Assembly (NCBI GenBank): GCA_030550295.1
Contig: JAUQPQ010000003.1
Location: forward strand, 1 to 56,525
Direction: 5' to 3'
DNA from: Chloroflexota bacterium
Lineage (GTDB): Bacteria > Chloroflexota > Dehalococcoidia > SM23-28-2 > HRBIN24
Length of the DNA: 56,525 nucleotides
This document shows, piece after piece, positions 1 through 8,729 of this stretch. The notes beneath the pieces are model-generated. The model saw nothing but the letters and a program-made list of their open reading frames with translations, had not been told where the DNA came from and did not search any database. The number at the start of each line of letters is the position of its first letter. Positions within the stretch are counted from its first letter, which is position 1. A program made the position numbers and the translations under genes.

Positions 1-1069
1 CGTCCAAGGCGTCATACAGCTCTGGACGGTTTACGTGGGCATGTACCCTTACAGCGTTAACATTGGCTTCCCTTAACAACTGGACGTCGCGGACGATATC
101 TTCCGGGCGGTAGTGGCCCAACCATTGGGTGGGGATGATGTTTGTGCCGCGGACAAATATAGGACGTCCGTTGAGTCGCCACTCCCCGTCCTCAGTGATG
201 CGTAGCTCCCTGATGCCGAACCTCTCCTCTAGATGGTCATAGCTGCCGTCCTCGGTGCGAAGGACAAGTCGGGCTACGTAAAGCTCTGAGAGGCCATGAT
301 CCCACGTCCACCAAAGCCTAGGGGATGACACCGGCAAAAGGAGATGCAGTCGATTCTCTCCTGGCTGGAGAAAGAGCTTTTGCCCTTGAGAGAGCACCTG
401 CTGCCTGTCTGAGAGGGGCCATATCGTCAGGTCGACCTCAGCATACTGCCTTTTAGGGCTATGGACCGATGCCTGGGCCACTACCAGGGATTCCCTCTCC
501 GAGACGGATGCAGGATGGAGGCGAAGCCAGAGGACGTGAGCCTGGGGCACGTACATGAGCTCCACCCGGTTCCAAATCCCACCCGTAGGGCCCTCTTGCC
601 CGTGCTCCAGGTTCCACCCCCCTGGGCGGCAGTCGTGATGGCTGAAAACCCCCTTTATAAGCTGCTTCCTATTAGGCCATTCCTTGCCAGGCTCCTCTTT
701 GGGGCAGTCCACCCTTACTATCAGGACGTTGCTCTGCCCTAACTCCTCACCCAAGCGGAAATGGAAAGGCTGGAAGTAGCCCTCGTGGTGCCCTAAATAT
801 GAGCCGTTAAGCCAGACGTCAGCATAATAATCCACCCCGTGAAATACCAGGTAGACCACCTGATCCCCTTCAGGAGGTGGTGCCGAAAAAGCGTGGCGGA
901 ACACTACCACTCCTGTGTAGTTGGCAAGGCCAGTAAGATGCCAATTGGATGGTACGGGCATCTTGCCCCACGGCCCCGATAGCTCCAGAGGATCGTCGTG
1001 GGGTTGAGCGGTCTGGAACTCCCACTCTCCGCCAAGGTCGATAACTCTTCTATGGTGTGCATTCTGCAT
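1..1069 (-). CDS. Glycoside hydrolase family 2 protein, N-terminal part (runs off the window)
   Basis: The frame is open on the minus strand from an ATG at 1069 to the left edge, so about 356 N-terminal residues are present and the C-terminus is missing. It begins with a jelly-roll sugar-binding domain (DLGGEWEFQ, later GGIWNRVEL), followed by an immunoglobulin-like sandwich and the start of a TIM barrel (FVRGTNIIPTQW, then VRVHAHVNRPELYDALD). This order is that of GH2 enzymes (beta-galactosidase, beta-glucuronidase, beta-mannosidase). The barrel start with GTN.IP looks closest to beta-mannosidase-like members, but the catalytic acid and nucleophile lie outside the window, so the substrate cannot be named. 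There is no signal peptide, so it is probably cytoplasmic. It is transcribed away from the MFS transporter gene, which may import its substrate; that link is inference. Confidence 0.85.
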   Translation of the reverse strand, partial: MQNAHHRRVIDLGGEWEFQTAQPHDDPLELSGPWGKMPVPSNWHLTGLANYTGVVVFRHAFSAPPPEGDQVVYLVFHGVDYYADVWLNGSYLGHHEGYFQPFHFRLGEELGQSNVLIVRVDCPKEEPGKEWPNRKQLIKGVFSHHDCRPGGWNLEHGQEGPTGGIWNRVELMYVPQAHVLWLRLHPASVSERESLVVAQASVHSPKRQYAEVDLTIWPLSDRQQVLSQGQKLFLQPGENRLHLLLPVSSPRLWWTWDHGLSELYVARLVLRTEDGSYDHLEERFGIRELRITEDGEWRLNGRPIFVRGTNIIPTQWLGHYRPEDIVRDVQLLREANVNAVRVHAHVNRPELYDALD

Positions 1070-1077
1070 GGGGCGCC

Positions 1078-1083
1078 ATCATA
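1078..1083 (-). promoter_or_regulatory. -10 box (TATGAT) of the GH2 gene, very close to its start
   Basis: On the minus strand TATGAT ends 8 bases before the ATG at 1069. Transcription would begin at or next to the start codon, giving a leaderless mRNA. An overlapping TATTAT lies 3 bases further upstream. No convincing -35 box was found. Confidence 0.35.
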
Positions 1084-1144
1084 ATAGGGCCTTGGGTCCA
1101 GTGAGTAAAGATGGGAGTTTGAACGTTGACGGCAAGCCTCGATA

Positions 1145-2353
1145 ATGGGTTACATGGTGGCCAATAAAGACGAGATAAAGCTAATAGCATACGTCAACTT
1201 GGGCCATGCTTTAGTCCATGCCCTAGAGGTCACGTACGCTGCCTTGCTTTTACGCATTCAGGCCGATCTGGGTGGCAGAGACGCCTTTATGGGGATGGTC
1301 GCTACCCTCTTTGGCTGGACTTTTGGAGCGACGGCCCTTCCGGCTGGGCTCTTGCTGGACAGATGGGGGGCACGGCGTGTCCTCTTCGTGACGTTCTTGG
1401 GGGCCTGGTCTGCAAGCCTCATGGTAGCGGGAGCTCCCAACTTGGCTGTCTTAGCCTGTGCCATGGCGGCTCTAGGCCTGGCCGTGGGCCTTTACCATCC
1501 TGCTGGCGCTACCCTTATAGCTCAGGGAGTTCAAGAGCGGGGAGTAGCGATGGGCTACCACGGGGTGGCAGGGAATGTGGGCATGGGGATATCACCGGCA
1601 TTGGTGGGGATCATAGCCGACATCTGGAGCTGGCGAGGTGCATATGCCCTACTAGCCTTTTTGGCCTTAGCCTTGGCTGGATGGGCCTTTCTTCTTCCTG
1701 TTCGCTCGATCAGTGCCTCAGCTGGTACCAGTAGCGATAGTTCCCGTTTGCACCCCGTGGGCCGTCTCTCCTGGGCCCTAGCTGCTGTCTATGTGGCCTC
1801 GGTGCTTATGGGCATGGTGTATAGGGGCACTCTCACATTCCTCCCCACCCACATTCACGAAAGGGTGAGCCCCCAGCTTAGTGGCTCGCTCACCACTCTG
1901 GTGCTACTTCTGGGAGGAGTCGGTCAGTTGGCTGGGGGGCTCCTCACCCGCTACCTGAATATGGAGTGGCTGGCGTTGGCAGTAACGGCCATCGCCCTCC
2001 CGCCATTGCTCCTGATGGGAGTAGCCGAAGGAGGGGTTGTGGCTTTTTTGGCAGCGGCGTTCATCTTCACCAACTTCGCCCATCAGCCTATCTTTAACAC
2101 CCTGATCGCTGACTACACGCCAGGCCGGTTCGTAGGGAGGAGCTTTGGCTTGGCCTTCTGGTCGACGTTCGGCATGGGGGCACTAGGAGGGGCGGTAGCC
2201 GGCGTCCTTACAGATAGGTGGGATACGGGAGTGGCCTTTTTGGGTATGGGCGCTCTCTGGGCGCTCGCCGTTGTGGCTACGTCCTTCTTACCGTTACTTG
2301 TACGACGGACGGTCGCCTCCTCGGTAGCCTCAGCCCGTCCTGATGTTCCATAA
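1145..2353 (+). CDS. Major facilitator superfamily transporter
   Basis: A 402-residue protein made almost wholly of hydrophobic segments, consistent with the 12 helices of the MFS fold. The loop between helices 2 and 3 carries the family signature GLLLDRWGARRVL (related to GxxxDRxGRR), and the matching place in the second half has a weaker copy (GGLLTRYLN). A polar linker after about residue 195 (SASAGTSSDSSRL) separates the two six-helix halves. This is a secondary transporter of the inner membrane; the substrate cannot be told from sequence. The enoyl-CoA hydratase follows 21 bases downstream and may be co-transcribed. ATG at 1145 was chosen, with ATG at 1154 as an alternative, since neither has a good ribosome binding site. 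Confidence 0.85.
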   Translation: MGYMVANKDEIKLIAYVNLGHALVHALEVTYAALLLRIQADLGGRDAFMGMVATLFGWTFGATALPAGLLLDRWGARRVLFVTFLGAWSASLMVAGAPNLAVLACAMAALGLAVGLYHPAGATLIAQGVQERGVAMGYHGVAGNVGMGISPALVGIIADIWSWRGAYALLAFLALALAGWAFLLPVRSISASAGTSSDSSRLHPVGRLSWALAAVYVASVLMGMVYRGTLTFLPTHIHERVSPQLSGSLTTLVLLLGGVGQLAGGLLTRYLNMEWLALAVTAIALPPLLLMGVAEGGVVAFLAAAFIFTNFAHQPIFNTLIADYTPGRFVGRSFGLAFWSTFGMGALGGAVAGVLTDRWDTGVAFLGMGALWALAVVATSFLPLLVRRTVASSVASARPDVP

Positions 2354-2374
2354 TCCTGGCAGGAGGTGATGGCG

Positions 2375-3178
2375 ATGGAATGGAAAGAAATTCTATACGA
2401 GAAGGGGGACGATGGCATAGCCATCATAACCCTAAACCGACCTGAGCGCCTCAACGCCTTTACCCGCACCATGTTGGACGAATGGTATGCGGCCCTCCAA
2501 GATGCCCACCTGGACCCGGCGGTAAAGGTGATCATAGTGACGGGCGCAGGAAGGGCCTTCTGTGCGGGAGTGGACTTGAGCACAGGTACCTCAGGGCTTA
2601 TGGACCCCAATCGCACTTTGGTGGAAAACCGGAACTTCTTGCGCGACACGGTGCAGCGAATCCCCCGTCTGGTTGCCCACTTGGACAAGCCCTACATAGC
2701 GGCAGTCAATGGCCCGGCTATGGGGGCGGGGATGGATATGGCCTCCATGGCCGATATCCGCTTCGCCTCGGAGAATGCTCGTTTCGGCATGACGTATGTG
2801 CGAGTGGGTCTCATCCCTGGCGACGGGGGCTGTTGGTACCTGCCGCGCATCGTGGGGATGGCCAAAGCCTTGGAGCTTATCTGGACCGGCGACATTATCG
2901 ATGCCCAAGAGGCGTTGCACATCGGCTACGTGAGCAAGGTGCTGCCACCGGACGAACTGATGCCCTACACTTTGGACTTCGCACGCCGCCTAGCACAGGG
3001 GCCTTCAGTGGCGATACAGCTTTCTAAACGCCTGGCCTATCGAGGCCTTCATATAGATGTTGATGCGGCCCTAGAGGAGGCCCAGGATGCTATGGTCATC
3101 GTCCAGATGACGGAAGATGCTCGCGAGGGGCCCCGTGCCTTTCGTGAGAAGAGGCCGCCCCAGTTCAAGGGGCGCTAA
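2375..3178 (+). CDS. Enoyl-CoA hydratase/isomerase family protein
   Basis: A crotonase-fold protein of 267 residues. The first oxyanion-hole segment is seen as GAGRAFCAGVDLS and the second as NGPAMGAGMDMA; LIPGDGGCWYLPRIVG contains the region that holds the catalytic acid in hydratases. The likely reaction is hydration of a trans-2-enoyl-CoA or a related crotonase reaction. The start is set at ATG 2375 because AGGAGG at 2361-2366 lies 8 bases upstream; a GTG at 2366 and ATG at 2369 in the same frame are too close to that site. It ends in a 4-base overlap with the opposing CapA-like gene. Crotonase paralogs cannot be assigned a substrate by motif alone. Confidence 0.87.
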   Translation: MEWKEILYEKGDDGIAIITLNRPERLNAFTRTMLDEWYAALQDAHLDPAVKVIIVTGAGRAFCAGVDLSTGTSGLMDPNRTLVENRNFLRDTVQRIPRLVAHLDKPYIAAVNGPAMGAGMDMASMADIRFASENARFGMTYVRVGLIPGDGGCWYLPRIVGMAKALELIWTGDIIDAQEALHIGYVSKVLPPDELMPYTLDFARRLAQGPSVAIQLSKRLAYRGLHIDVDAALEEAQDAMVIVQMTEDAREGPRAFREKRPPQFKGR

Positions 3179-4296
3179 GGGGCAGTGCCCAGACGCTGCG
3201 CCAGGGCCTCGCTGGCCCTACGCATCCTTTCTAGTACAGCCTTCGCCTCCTCCCCTTCCAAGGGATAAGGCCGAGCATAGTTCTCGATAATGATGGGCGA
3301 GAACTCGACCTTCACTAGCTGGCGGTCATAGAAGGTATAACGGCCTATGACCCCCACGCGCGTCTCATAGCTCCACATCTGGTCGAATATGAAATTGCCG
3401 TGGGCGTAAACGATGAGCTTACCCTTGTACACCTCCGCTGCCTGCACCCAGTGGGGATGGTTGCCGAGCACCAAGTCGGCCCCAGCCTCTACCGCTAGGT
3501 GTGCTATATCTATGGGGTTGTCTGGGGCGATGCCTGGGGCTGGCTCGGGTATATCCACGTACTCCATCCCCCAGTGGAACGCCACCACTACTACATCGGC
3601 CTGCTGCCTAAGGGAAGATAGCGTCTCCTTAATAAGATCTCGGTCAAAGTATTCTCCTACTCCGTTGAAAGCCACGATGCCGAACCGGAGTCCCCGCACG
3701 TCTATGATGGCAGGGTGCCAGCGGTCGGCCCAGGCCAAATTGTGGGCTTCCAAGAGCGCCTTAGTTCTGGCGATAGCCTGAGGGCCGTAGTCGCCTATGT
3801 GGTTGTTCTCTAAGGTGACCACATCGGTCCCGAGGGCTTTCAAGGCCTCCACAAATCCGGGCCGGCTGCAAAACACGTATCCTGAGGCGTGGTAGGGGCA
3901 CTCCTCGATGAGGGGCGTTTCCATGTTCACGACCGTTATGTCAGCGTCACGGGTGAGGTGCGCCACGTCTCGCACCGTATACAAGAAGTCGTCGCCCCGC
4001 TGCCGAATGACCACATCGACCATGCGCCCCGGCACGACGTCTCCCGTGGCGACTAGCACTCGCACCTTGGACGGATCCATATATACCGAGCCAGAGGTTG
4101 AGGGCGTAAATACGTCACGTATGGATGCGATGGCTGGAGGGGGTGGGAGAGTGGGCGTTACTGTCGGTGTGGATGCAGGGGTATGAGCAACCGTCTGCCA
4201 ATGCACTATTGGGCGACCCTCCGCTTTGCAGGCCATGGCCACCGCTACCAAGAAGCCGGCGAGTAACCAGAGTGGTCTCGGCCTTTGTGGCCCCAT
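3175..4296 (-). CDS. CapA-family lipoprotein (poly-gamma-glutamate capsule type metallophosphatase fold)
   Basis: A 373-residue protein with a lipoprotein signal peptide: basic start, hydrophobic stretch and lipobox VAMAC with the acylated cysteine at residue 23. A Thr/Pro-rich spacer (to about 75) leads into a PGA_cap domain with VNMETPLIEECP, ENNHIGDYGPQA, VAFHWGMEYVD, LGNHPHWVQ and YAHGNFIFDQ, the metal-site blocks of this calcineurin-like fold. CapA-type proteins act in poly-gamma-glutamate synthesis or export, but many stand-alone members have unknown roles; no capB/capC neighbour is present. It would sit anchored on the outer face of the cytoplasmic membrane. It is divergent from the acyl-CoA dehydrogenase and convergent with the hydratase. 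Confidence 0.85.
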   Translation of the reverse strand: MGPQRPRPLWLLAGFLVAVAMACKAEGRPIVHWQTVAHTPASTPTVTPTLPPPPAIASIRDVFTPSTSGSVYMDPSKVRVLVATGDVVPGRMVDVVIRQRGDDFLYTVRDVAHLTRDADITVVNMETPLIEECPYHASGYVFCSRPGFVEALKALGTDVVTLENNHIGDYGPQAIARTKALLEAHNLAWADRWHPAIIDVRGLRFGIVAFNGVGEYFDRDLIKETLSSLRQQADVVVVAFHWGMEYVDIPEPAPGIAPDNPIDIAHLAVEAGADLVLGNHPHWVQAAEVYKGKLIVYAHGNFIFDQMWSYETRVGVIGRYTFYDRQLVKVEFSPIIIENYARPYPLEGEEAKAVLERMRRASEALAQRLGTAP

Positions 4297-4367
4297 CGTT
4301 GGATCAATTGTATACTACAGCTGAACTATGGTGGCGCTGGTATCTAAGCCGTCGGGGGGGTAAGGTC

Positions 4368-5555
4368 ATGGACTTCAGATTTTCGCCCGAGGACGAGGCC
4401 TTCAGGCAAGAGGTGAGGGAGTTCTTGCAGCGGGAGTGGCCACAAGATGAGATAGGCGGGGCGGAAAGCCCTTTGGGTTATGGTGGTGGTCGCGGTCTGG
4501 AAGATATCAAGGCCTTGCAGAAGAAGTTGGCCCAAAAGGGCTGGTTAACCATGGCCTGGCCCAAAGAGTACGGTGGCCAGGGAGCAAGCATCTGGCGCCA
4601 AGTTATCTACAATGAAGAGATGGCCTATCATCGTGCCCCTCAGCAGCTGGGAGTGGGGCCAGACAGAGTAGGGCCCACCATTATGATCTACGGGACGGAG
4701 GATCAGAAGGCCCAGTTCTTGCCACCCATCGCTAAGGCAGAGGTGATCTGGTGTCAGGGTTTCAGCGAGCCTGGGGCAGGGTCAGACTTGGCCTCCCTCC
4801 AGACCACAGCAGTGCTGGAAGGGGACTATTTCGTCATTAATGGGCAAAAGATCTGGACTTCCTTGGCCCATGTGGCTGACTGGATGATCTTGCTGGCCCG
4901 GACCGACCCTGACGCCCCTAAGCACAAGGGGATCTCTTATTTCCTGGTGGATATGAAAACCACGGGGATTACCGTTCGCCCCCTTTACGATATCACGGGG
5001 CGACATGCCTTTAACCAAGTGTTCTTTGACAATGTGCGCGTCCCCAAGTCTCACTTGGTGGGTGAGCTGAATCGGGGATGGTATGTGGCAGCAGCCACCC
5101 TGGACTTTGAACGTTCAGGGATAAACAGGGTCATGGCGGGCATCCGCAGTTACGAGGAGTTGGTGGAATACAGCAAGGAGACCCGTGTGGGCAGCCGTCC
5201 CCTCATCAGCCTACCCAACGTGCGGCATAAGCTGGCCGAGCTAAAGATCGAGTTTGAGGTGGGGCGTATGCTGGCATACAGGGTGGCCTCTATTCAGGCG
5301 GCCGGCCGCATACCTAACCAAGAGGCCTCCGTAAGCAAGCTATTTGGGTCTGAGCTACAGCAGAGGTTGGCGGCGGCTGGAATAAGCATTTTGGGGCTAG
5401 GTGGCGCCCTGAGGCCTGGGAGCAAATGGGCCCCCCTGGCCGGGCGCATCGCTGACTACTATTTAGCTGCAGTGGCTACCACCATCGCTGCTGGCACCTC
5501 TGAGATTATGCGCAACATCATAGCTATCCGGGGCCTAGGCTTGCCCAGGGGGTAG
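4368..5555 (+). CDS. Acyl-CoA dehydrogenase (FadE-like, without the usual C-terminal Glu)
   Basis: A 395-residue flavoprotein of the acyl-CoA dehydrogenase family: helical N-terminal domain, middle beta domain with QGFSEPGAGSDLASLQT and KIWTSLAHVADW, and helical C-terminal domain. It would oxidise an acyl-CoA to the 2-enoyl-CoA and pass electrons to ETF. The frame is open further upstream, but MDFRFSPEDEAF at ATG 4368 is the normal family N-terminus. The C-terminal block reads IAAGTSEIMRN: alanine stands where short- and medium-chain enzymes have the catalytic Glu of the EGT motif. Many FadE homologs share this and place the base elsewhere, so activity is possible but the substrate is unknown. 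Confidence 0.88.
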   Translation: MDFRFSPEDEAFRQEVREFLQREWPQDEIGGAESPLGYGGGRGLEDIKALQKKLAQKGWLTMAWPKEYGGQGASIWRQVIYNEEMAYHRAPQQLGVGPDRVGPTIMIYGTEDQKAQFLPPIAKAEVIWCQGFSEPGAGSDLASLQTTAVLEGDYFVINGQKIWTSLAHVADWMILLARTDPDAPKHKGISYFLVDMKTTGITVRPLYDITGRHAFNQVFFDNVRVPKSHLVGELNRGWYVAAATLDFERSGINRVMAGIRSYEELVEYSKETRVGSRPLISLPNVRHKLAELKIEFEVGRMLAYRVASIQAAGRIPNQEASVSKLFGSELQQRLAAAGISILGLGGALRPGSKWAPLAGRIADYYLAAVATTIAAGTSEIMRNIIAIRGLGLPRG

Positions 5556-5596
5556 GACCCTCTCCCCAGTCTCTTGCCGGCCTCTGGGTCAGCTCC

Positions 5597-6313
5597 ATGG
5601 CGAAAAACAGGAGAGGATTGACATCGCAGCCTCTTGGTGACCCCATCATCGCATACTTCCGAGACGCCTTTCTCATAGGGGCTGGGGCTACCCACTTGTA
5701 CCTGGTGCGCCATGCTCAATCTATGAGCAATACAGGGGAAGCGAACATTTATGATGATCCTCCCCTGACAGAGGTAGGTATAGAGCAGGCCCGGCGCCTG
5801 GCCAAGCGTCTGAGCTACCAGAGCATTACGGCCATCTACTCTAGCCCCCTTAAGAGGGCCCTTCAGACCGCTCAAATAGTGGCGGAGGCCCTTAGCTTGT
5901 CCGTCCAAGTGGACGAGGGGCTGCGAGAGGTGATCATGGGCAGCCCCACTACCGATGTAAGGAGCCTTATAGGGCCGGAGGCGCTAGAGGCAGCGCGACG
6001 TATCGCTAAGACGTTGCGGTGGGATGCCTTTCCTGGCTCAGAGGGGAGCAGATCCGCCCGCAAGCGAGTAAGGACGGCAATTGACGCCATAGCGCGTAGG
6101 CATCCCAGGGGGCGCATAGTCCTTGTAACCCACGCAGGTGTTATCCAAACGTACGTGAGTATAGTCCTAGGCATAAACAAAGACTTCTTGTTCTATCCCT
6201 TCAACGCGGGCATCACATCGATCAGGGTCAAGGGTCGGCGCCGCGTGCTATGGCGCCTCAACGATGTAGCCCACCTAGACGGCCTTCCCTCCGGCTTTGG
6301 TGGCATATCCTAA
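5597..6313 (+). CDS. Histidine phosphatase family protein (phosphoglycerate mutase-like)
   Basis: A 238-residue protein with the RHG-type catalytic block YLVRHAQSMSN at about residue 37, in which the His is phosphorylated, then the substrate-side arginine in YSSPLKRALQTA, a glutamate in GLREVIMG and the second catalytic His in VLVTHAGVIQTY. The fold covers phosphoglycerate mutases, alpha-ribazole phosphatase and broad phosphatases; the sequence does not single out one of these. The start at ATG 5597 gives an extra 35 residues before the core and lacks a strong ribosome site. It shares its last four bases with the opposing enolase-superfamily gene. Confidence 0.85.
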   Translation: MAKNRRGLTSQPLGDPIIAYFRDAFLIGAGATHLYLVRHAQSMSNTGEANIYDDPPLTEVGIEQARRLAKRLSYQSITAIYSSPLKRALQTAQIVAEALSLSVQVDEGLREVIMGSPTTDVRSLIGPEALEAARRIAKTLRWDAFPGSEGSRSARKRVRTAIDAIARRHPRGRIVLVTHAGVIQTYVSIVLGINKDFLFYPFNAGITSIRVKGRRRVLWRLNDVAHLDGLPSGFGGIS

Positions 6314-7440
6314 AGCAGCCGCCTAACGTCGGTCTTTTCGTAACGTCGCAGCTTCTCCTCGTCTAGCTGGATGCCAAGCCCAGGGCCCTGTGGGACGTGC
6401 ACATAGCCCTGTTGGTCCACCTGGAGGGGTTCAGTAAGCATGAAGTCGCGGATCTCAGGCGTCCAGCACGGAGGTTCTAGAGGGAACTCAAGGAAAGTCA
6501 CTCCTCCTGCCGCTGCCACGTGCATGTTGGCCACCAGGCCTATCCCGTTGGTCCAAGTGTGGGGCGTAAACTCCCGTTTGGCCTGCCTGATCATGAAGGC
6601 GAGGCGGTGGCACGTCCAGATGCCCCCTACGAAGGTGCAATCGGGCTGGTAGACGTCAAGGGAATTATGTTCTAGGTAAGCTGATATCTCCTCTGGGCCG
6701 CGGGCCAGTTCGCCCCCAGCGAGGCGTAGCGAGTTCAAATGTGACCTGAGCTCGGCCAGGCCGTGGTAGTCGAAGGCGTCAAGGGGCTCCTCTAGCCAGT
6801 ACACTCCCATGGCCTCCAGCTCTTTGGCTACCCATATAGCAGTGCGTAAGTCCCACCGGTGCGGCTGCTGATCAGGGGCGATGCGCCATCCCCAGTTAGC
6901 GTCCACCATGATGGTCATGGAATCGCCCACAGAGGTGCGCACCGCCTCCAGCACCTTTAAGTCTTCCCTGGGATCGGCCGAGTGGAAGCGGAGCTTGATG
7001 GCGCGGAACCCAAGAGCTTGGAACTCTTGTACCACGTCCACCCTCTCAGCTGCTGGCCGTAGCTCAGCAGTAGAGGCGTAGGCCAAAAGCCGGGGCTCGC
7101 CACCTCCTAGTAGGCGGTAGATGGGCTCTCCCAAGGCCTTCCCCACGATGTCCCACAGGGCTACCTCCAAAGCCCAAGGCCTACCCACGAAGAAAGAGAA
7201 TGACCGCAGGTTCTCCACGTGACGCACGATGTCCATGGGGTCTTGTCCCACGAGGAGGGCCCCGGCTACGTCCCAGCGCACCGGCACACCCCCTGAGCCT
7301 ACCCCCACAATCCCTTCGTCTGTGTGGACTTCTACCACATGCACTCGGGCGACATGGCTTGGGAAAGGCTGCCAGGTGGGGTGGAAGGCTCGAGGCAGGG
7401 GGAACTCGAAGACCCTAGTCTTTACTTCTGTGACCTTCAC
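6310..7440 (-). CDS. Enolase-superfamily enzyme (mandelate racemase/muconate lactonizing type)
   Basis: A 376-residue protein with the capping N-terminal domain and the (beta/alpha)7-beta barrel of the superfamily. Barrel residues visible are the strand-2 basic pair in FRAIKLRFHSAD, metal ligands in IMVDANWGW, WLEEPLDAFD and AGGELARGP, and the strand-7 His in FTPHTWTNG. This pattern fits the mandelate-racemase subgroup, which contains many sugar-acid dehydratases; the exact substrate is not readable. GTG at 7440 was chosen because GGAGG ends 5 bases upstream; an in-frame GTG at 7458 would put that site inside the gene. The neighbouring CoA-transferase gene is divergent. Confidence 0.86.
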   Translation of the reverse strand: MKVTEVKTRVFEFPLPRAFHPTWQPFPSHVARVHVVEVHTDEGIVGVGSGGVPVRWDVAGALLVGQDPMDIVRHVENLRSFSFFVGRPWALEVALWDIVGKALGEPIYRLLGGGEPRLLAYASTAELRPAAERVDVVQEFQALGFRAIKLRFHSADPREDLKVLEAVRTSVGDSMTIMVDANWGWRIAPDQQPHRWDLRTAIWVAKELEAMGVYWLEEPLDAFDYHGLAELRSHLNSLRLAGGELARGPEEISAYLEHNSLDVYQPDCTFVGGIWTCHRLAFMIRQAKREFTPHTWTNGIGLVANMHVAAAGGVTFLEFPLEPPCWTPEIRDFMLTEPLQVDQQGYVHVPQGPGLGIQLDEEKLRRYEKTDVRRLL

Positions 7441-7535
7441 TGCACCTCCCTGAATCACAGGCCGTTAACTTTAGTAGGCACTTGCTATTCTAAGCGATCC
7501 ACAAGTAATCTGTGGAAGGCAAATGGAGGTGTGCC

Positions 7536-8729
7536 ATGCCTGGCCCGTTGGAAGGGATAAGGGTTCTGGATTTCACCATCGCTCAGCAGGGGCCCTATGC
7601 CACTCTTTTGCTATCCCACATGGGAGCTGAGGTAATTAAGGTAGAGATCCCTGGCCGGGGCGACGTCACCCGGGAGATAGCCCGCGATCGCCGTACCAGG
7701 CTGAGCTACTGCTTTTTGGCTCTCAACCTAGGGAAAAAGAGTGTGACCATCAACTTGAAAAGCGCTAAAGGGCGGCAGCTGGTTCTAGACCTAGTCCAGC
7801 ATTGCGACGTGGTGGTGGAGAACTTCAACCCTGGCGTCATGGAACGGCTGGGGCTAAGTTATGAAACGCTGCGAGCGGTCAACCCGAGGATTATATACGC
7901 CAGTGCATCGGCCTTTGGCACGAAAGGCCCTTGGGGGAAACTCCCCGGGGTAGACCTGTTGGCCCAGGCGATGGGTGGCCTCATGAGCGTTACTGGGTAC
8001 CCAGGAGAGCCTCCCCACCCAGTGGGGGCAGCCGTAGCCGACCACATTGGCGCAGTCACTTTGGCCCTAGGGGTGGTAGCTGCCCTTGTGGCCAGGGAGC
8101 ATACTGGTCAGGGGCAAAAGGTGGAGACGTCCCTCCTAGGAAGCATCATGGCTGCCCAGTCTTGGGAGATCGCCTATTACCTTAACAGTGGGGAATCGCC
8201 TTCAAAGGCGGGGAGGGGCCATAGCCTAGTCCCCCATATTTACGGCGTCTATAGGACGGCCGACGGTTTTCTAGCCATAGGGACGGTGCCTATAGAGCAG
8301 TGGGAGCAGTTCTGTCAGGCCATCGGACTGCCCCACCTGGCCTCAGACCCACGCTTTGCGCGGTTAGGGGAACGTCTACGTCGGTTAGAAGAGCTGCGTC
8401 CTATCCTGGACGACCACTTCTCCCAGCGCCCTACCGAAGAATGGGTAGCGTGTCTTCGGGCCATTGATATCCCGGCTGGCCCAGTGCTGGACTACATCGA
8501 AATGGCTAAAGAGGAACAGGTTCACGCCAACAGGTACCTGGTGCAGATAGAGCACCCGAGGGCGGGGGAGGTAACGGTGGTCAACGTGCCCATACAGTTT
8601 TCGGCTACCCCTGGCTCCATAAAGGGGCCAGAGCCAGAGCTAGGCCAACACACTGAGGAAGTGCTAAGCATCTACCTGGGCCTGTCTGCTGAAGAGATAG
8701 CAACCCTCCGGGCCGATGGCGTTATCTAA
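7536..8729 (+). CDS. Family III CoA-transferase (CaiB/BaiF)
   Basis: A 397-residue protein with the family III knotted-dimer features: GIRVLDFTIAQQGPYAT near the start, GAEVIKVE, VVVENFNPGVMERLGL and the catalytic Asp in GVDLLAQAMGG (Asp140), which forms the aspartyl-CoA thioester in formyl-CoA transferase relatives. It moves CoA between two carboxylic acids; the acids cannot be named. ATG 7536 follows a GGAGG at about 7525-7529, and the longer frame starting at 7512 lacks such a site. A second, distinct family III enzyme is encoded on the opposite strand and shares the last four bases. Confidence 0.9.
   Translation: MPGPLEGIRVLDFTIAQQGPYATLLLSHMGAEVIKVEIPGRGDVTREIARDRRTRLSYCFLALNLGKKSVTINLKSAKGRQLVLDLVQHCDVVVENFNPGVMERLGLSYETLRAVNPRIIYASASAFGTKGPWGKLPGVDLLAQAMGGLMSVTGYPGEPPHPVGAAVADHIGAVTLALGVVAALVAREHTGQGQKVETSLLGSIMAAQSWEIAYYLNSGESPSKAGRGHSLVPHIYGVYRTADGFLAIGTVPIEQWEQFCQAIGLPHLASDPRFARLGERLRRLEELRPILDDHFSQRPTEEWVACLRAIDIPAGPVLDYIEMAKEEQVHANRYLVQIEHPRAGEVTVVNVPIQFSATPGSIKGPEPELGQHTEEVLSIYLGLSAEEIATLRADGVI

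Noticed and set aside
461-742. 93-codon plus-strand frame beginning at 461
   Set aside because: It lies antisense to the glycoside hydrolase, whose minus-strand frame is continuous and has clear domain motifs. The translation resembles nothing and has no ribosome site.
4125-4367. N-terminal 81-residue extension of the acyl-CoA dehydrogenase at 4368
   Set aside because: The extension is antisense to the CapA lipoprotein start and shows no acyl-CoA dehydrogenase similarity; the family N-terminus begins at 4368.
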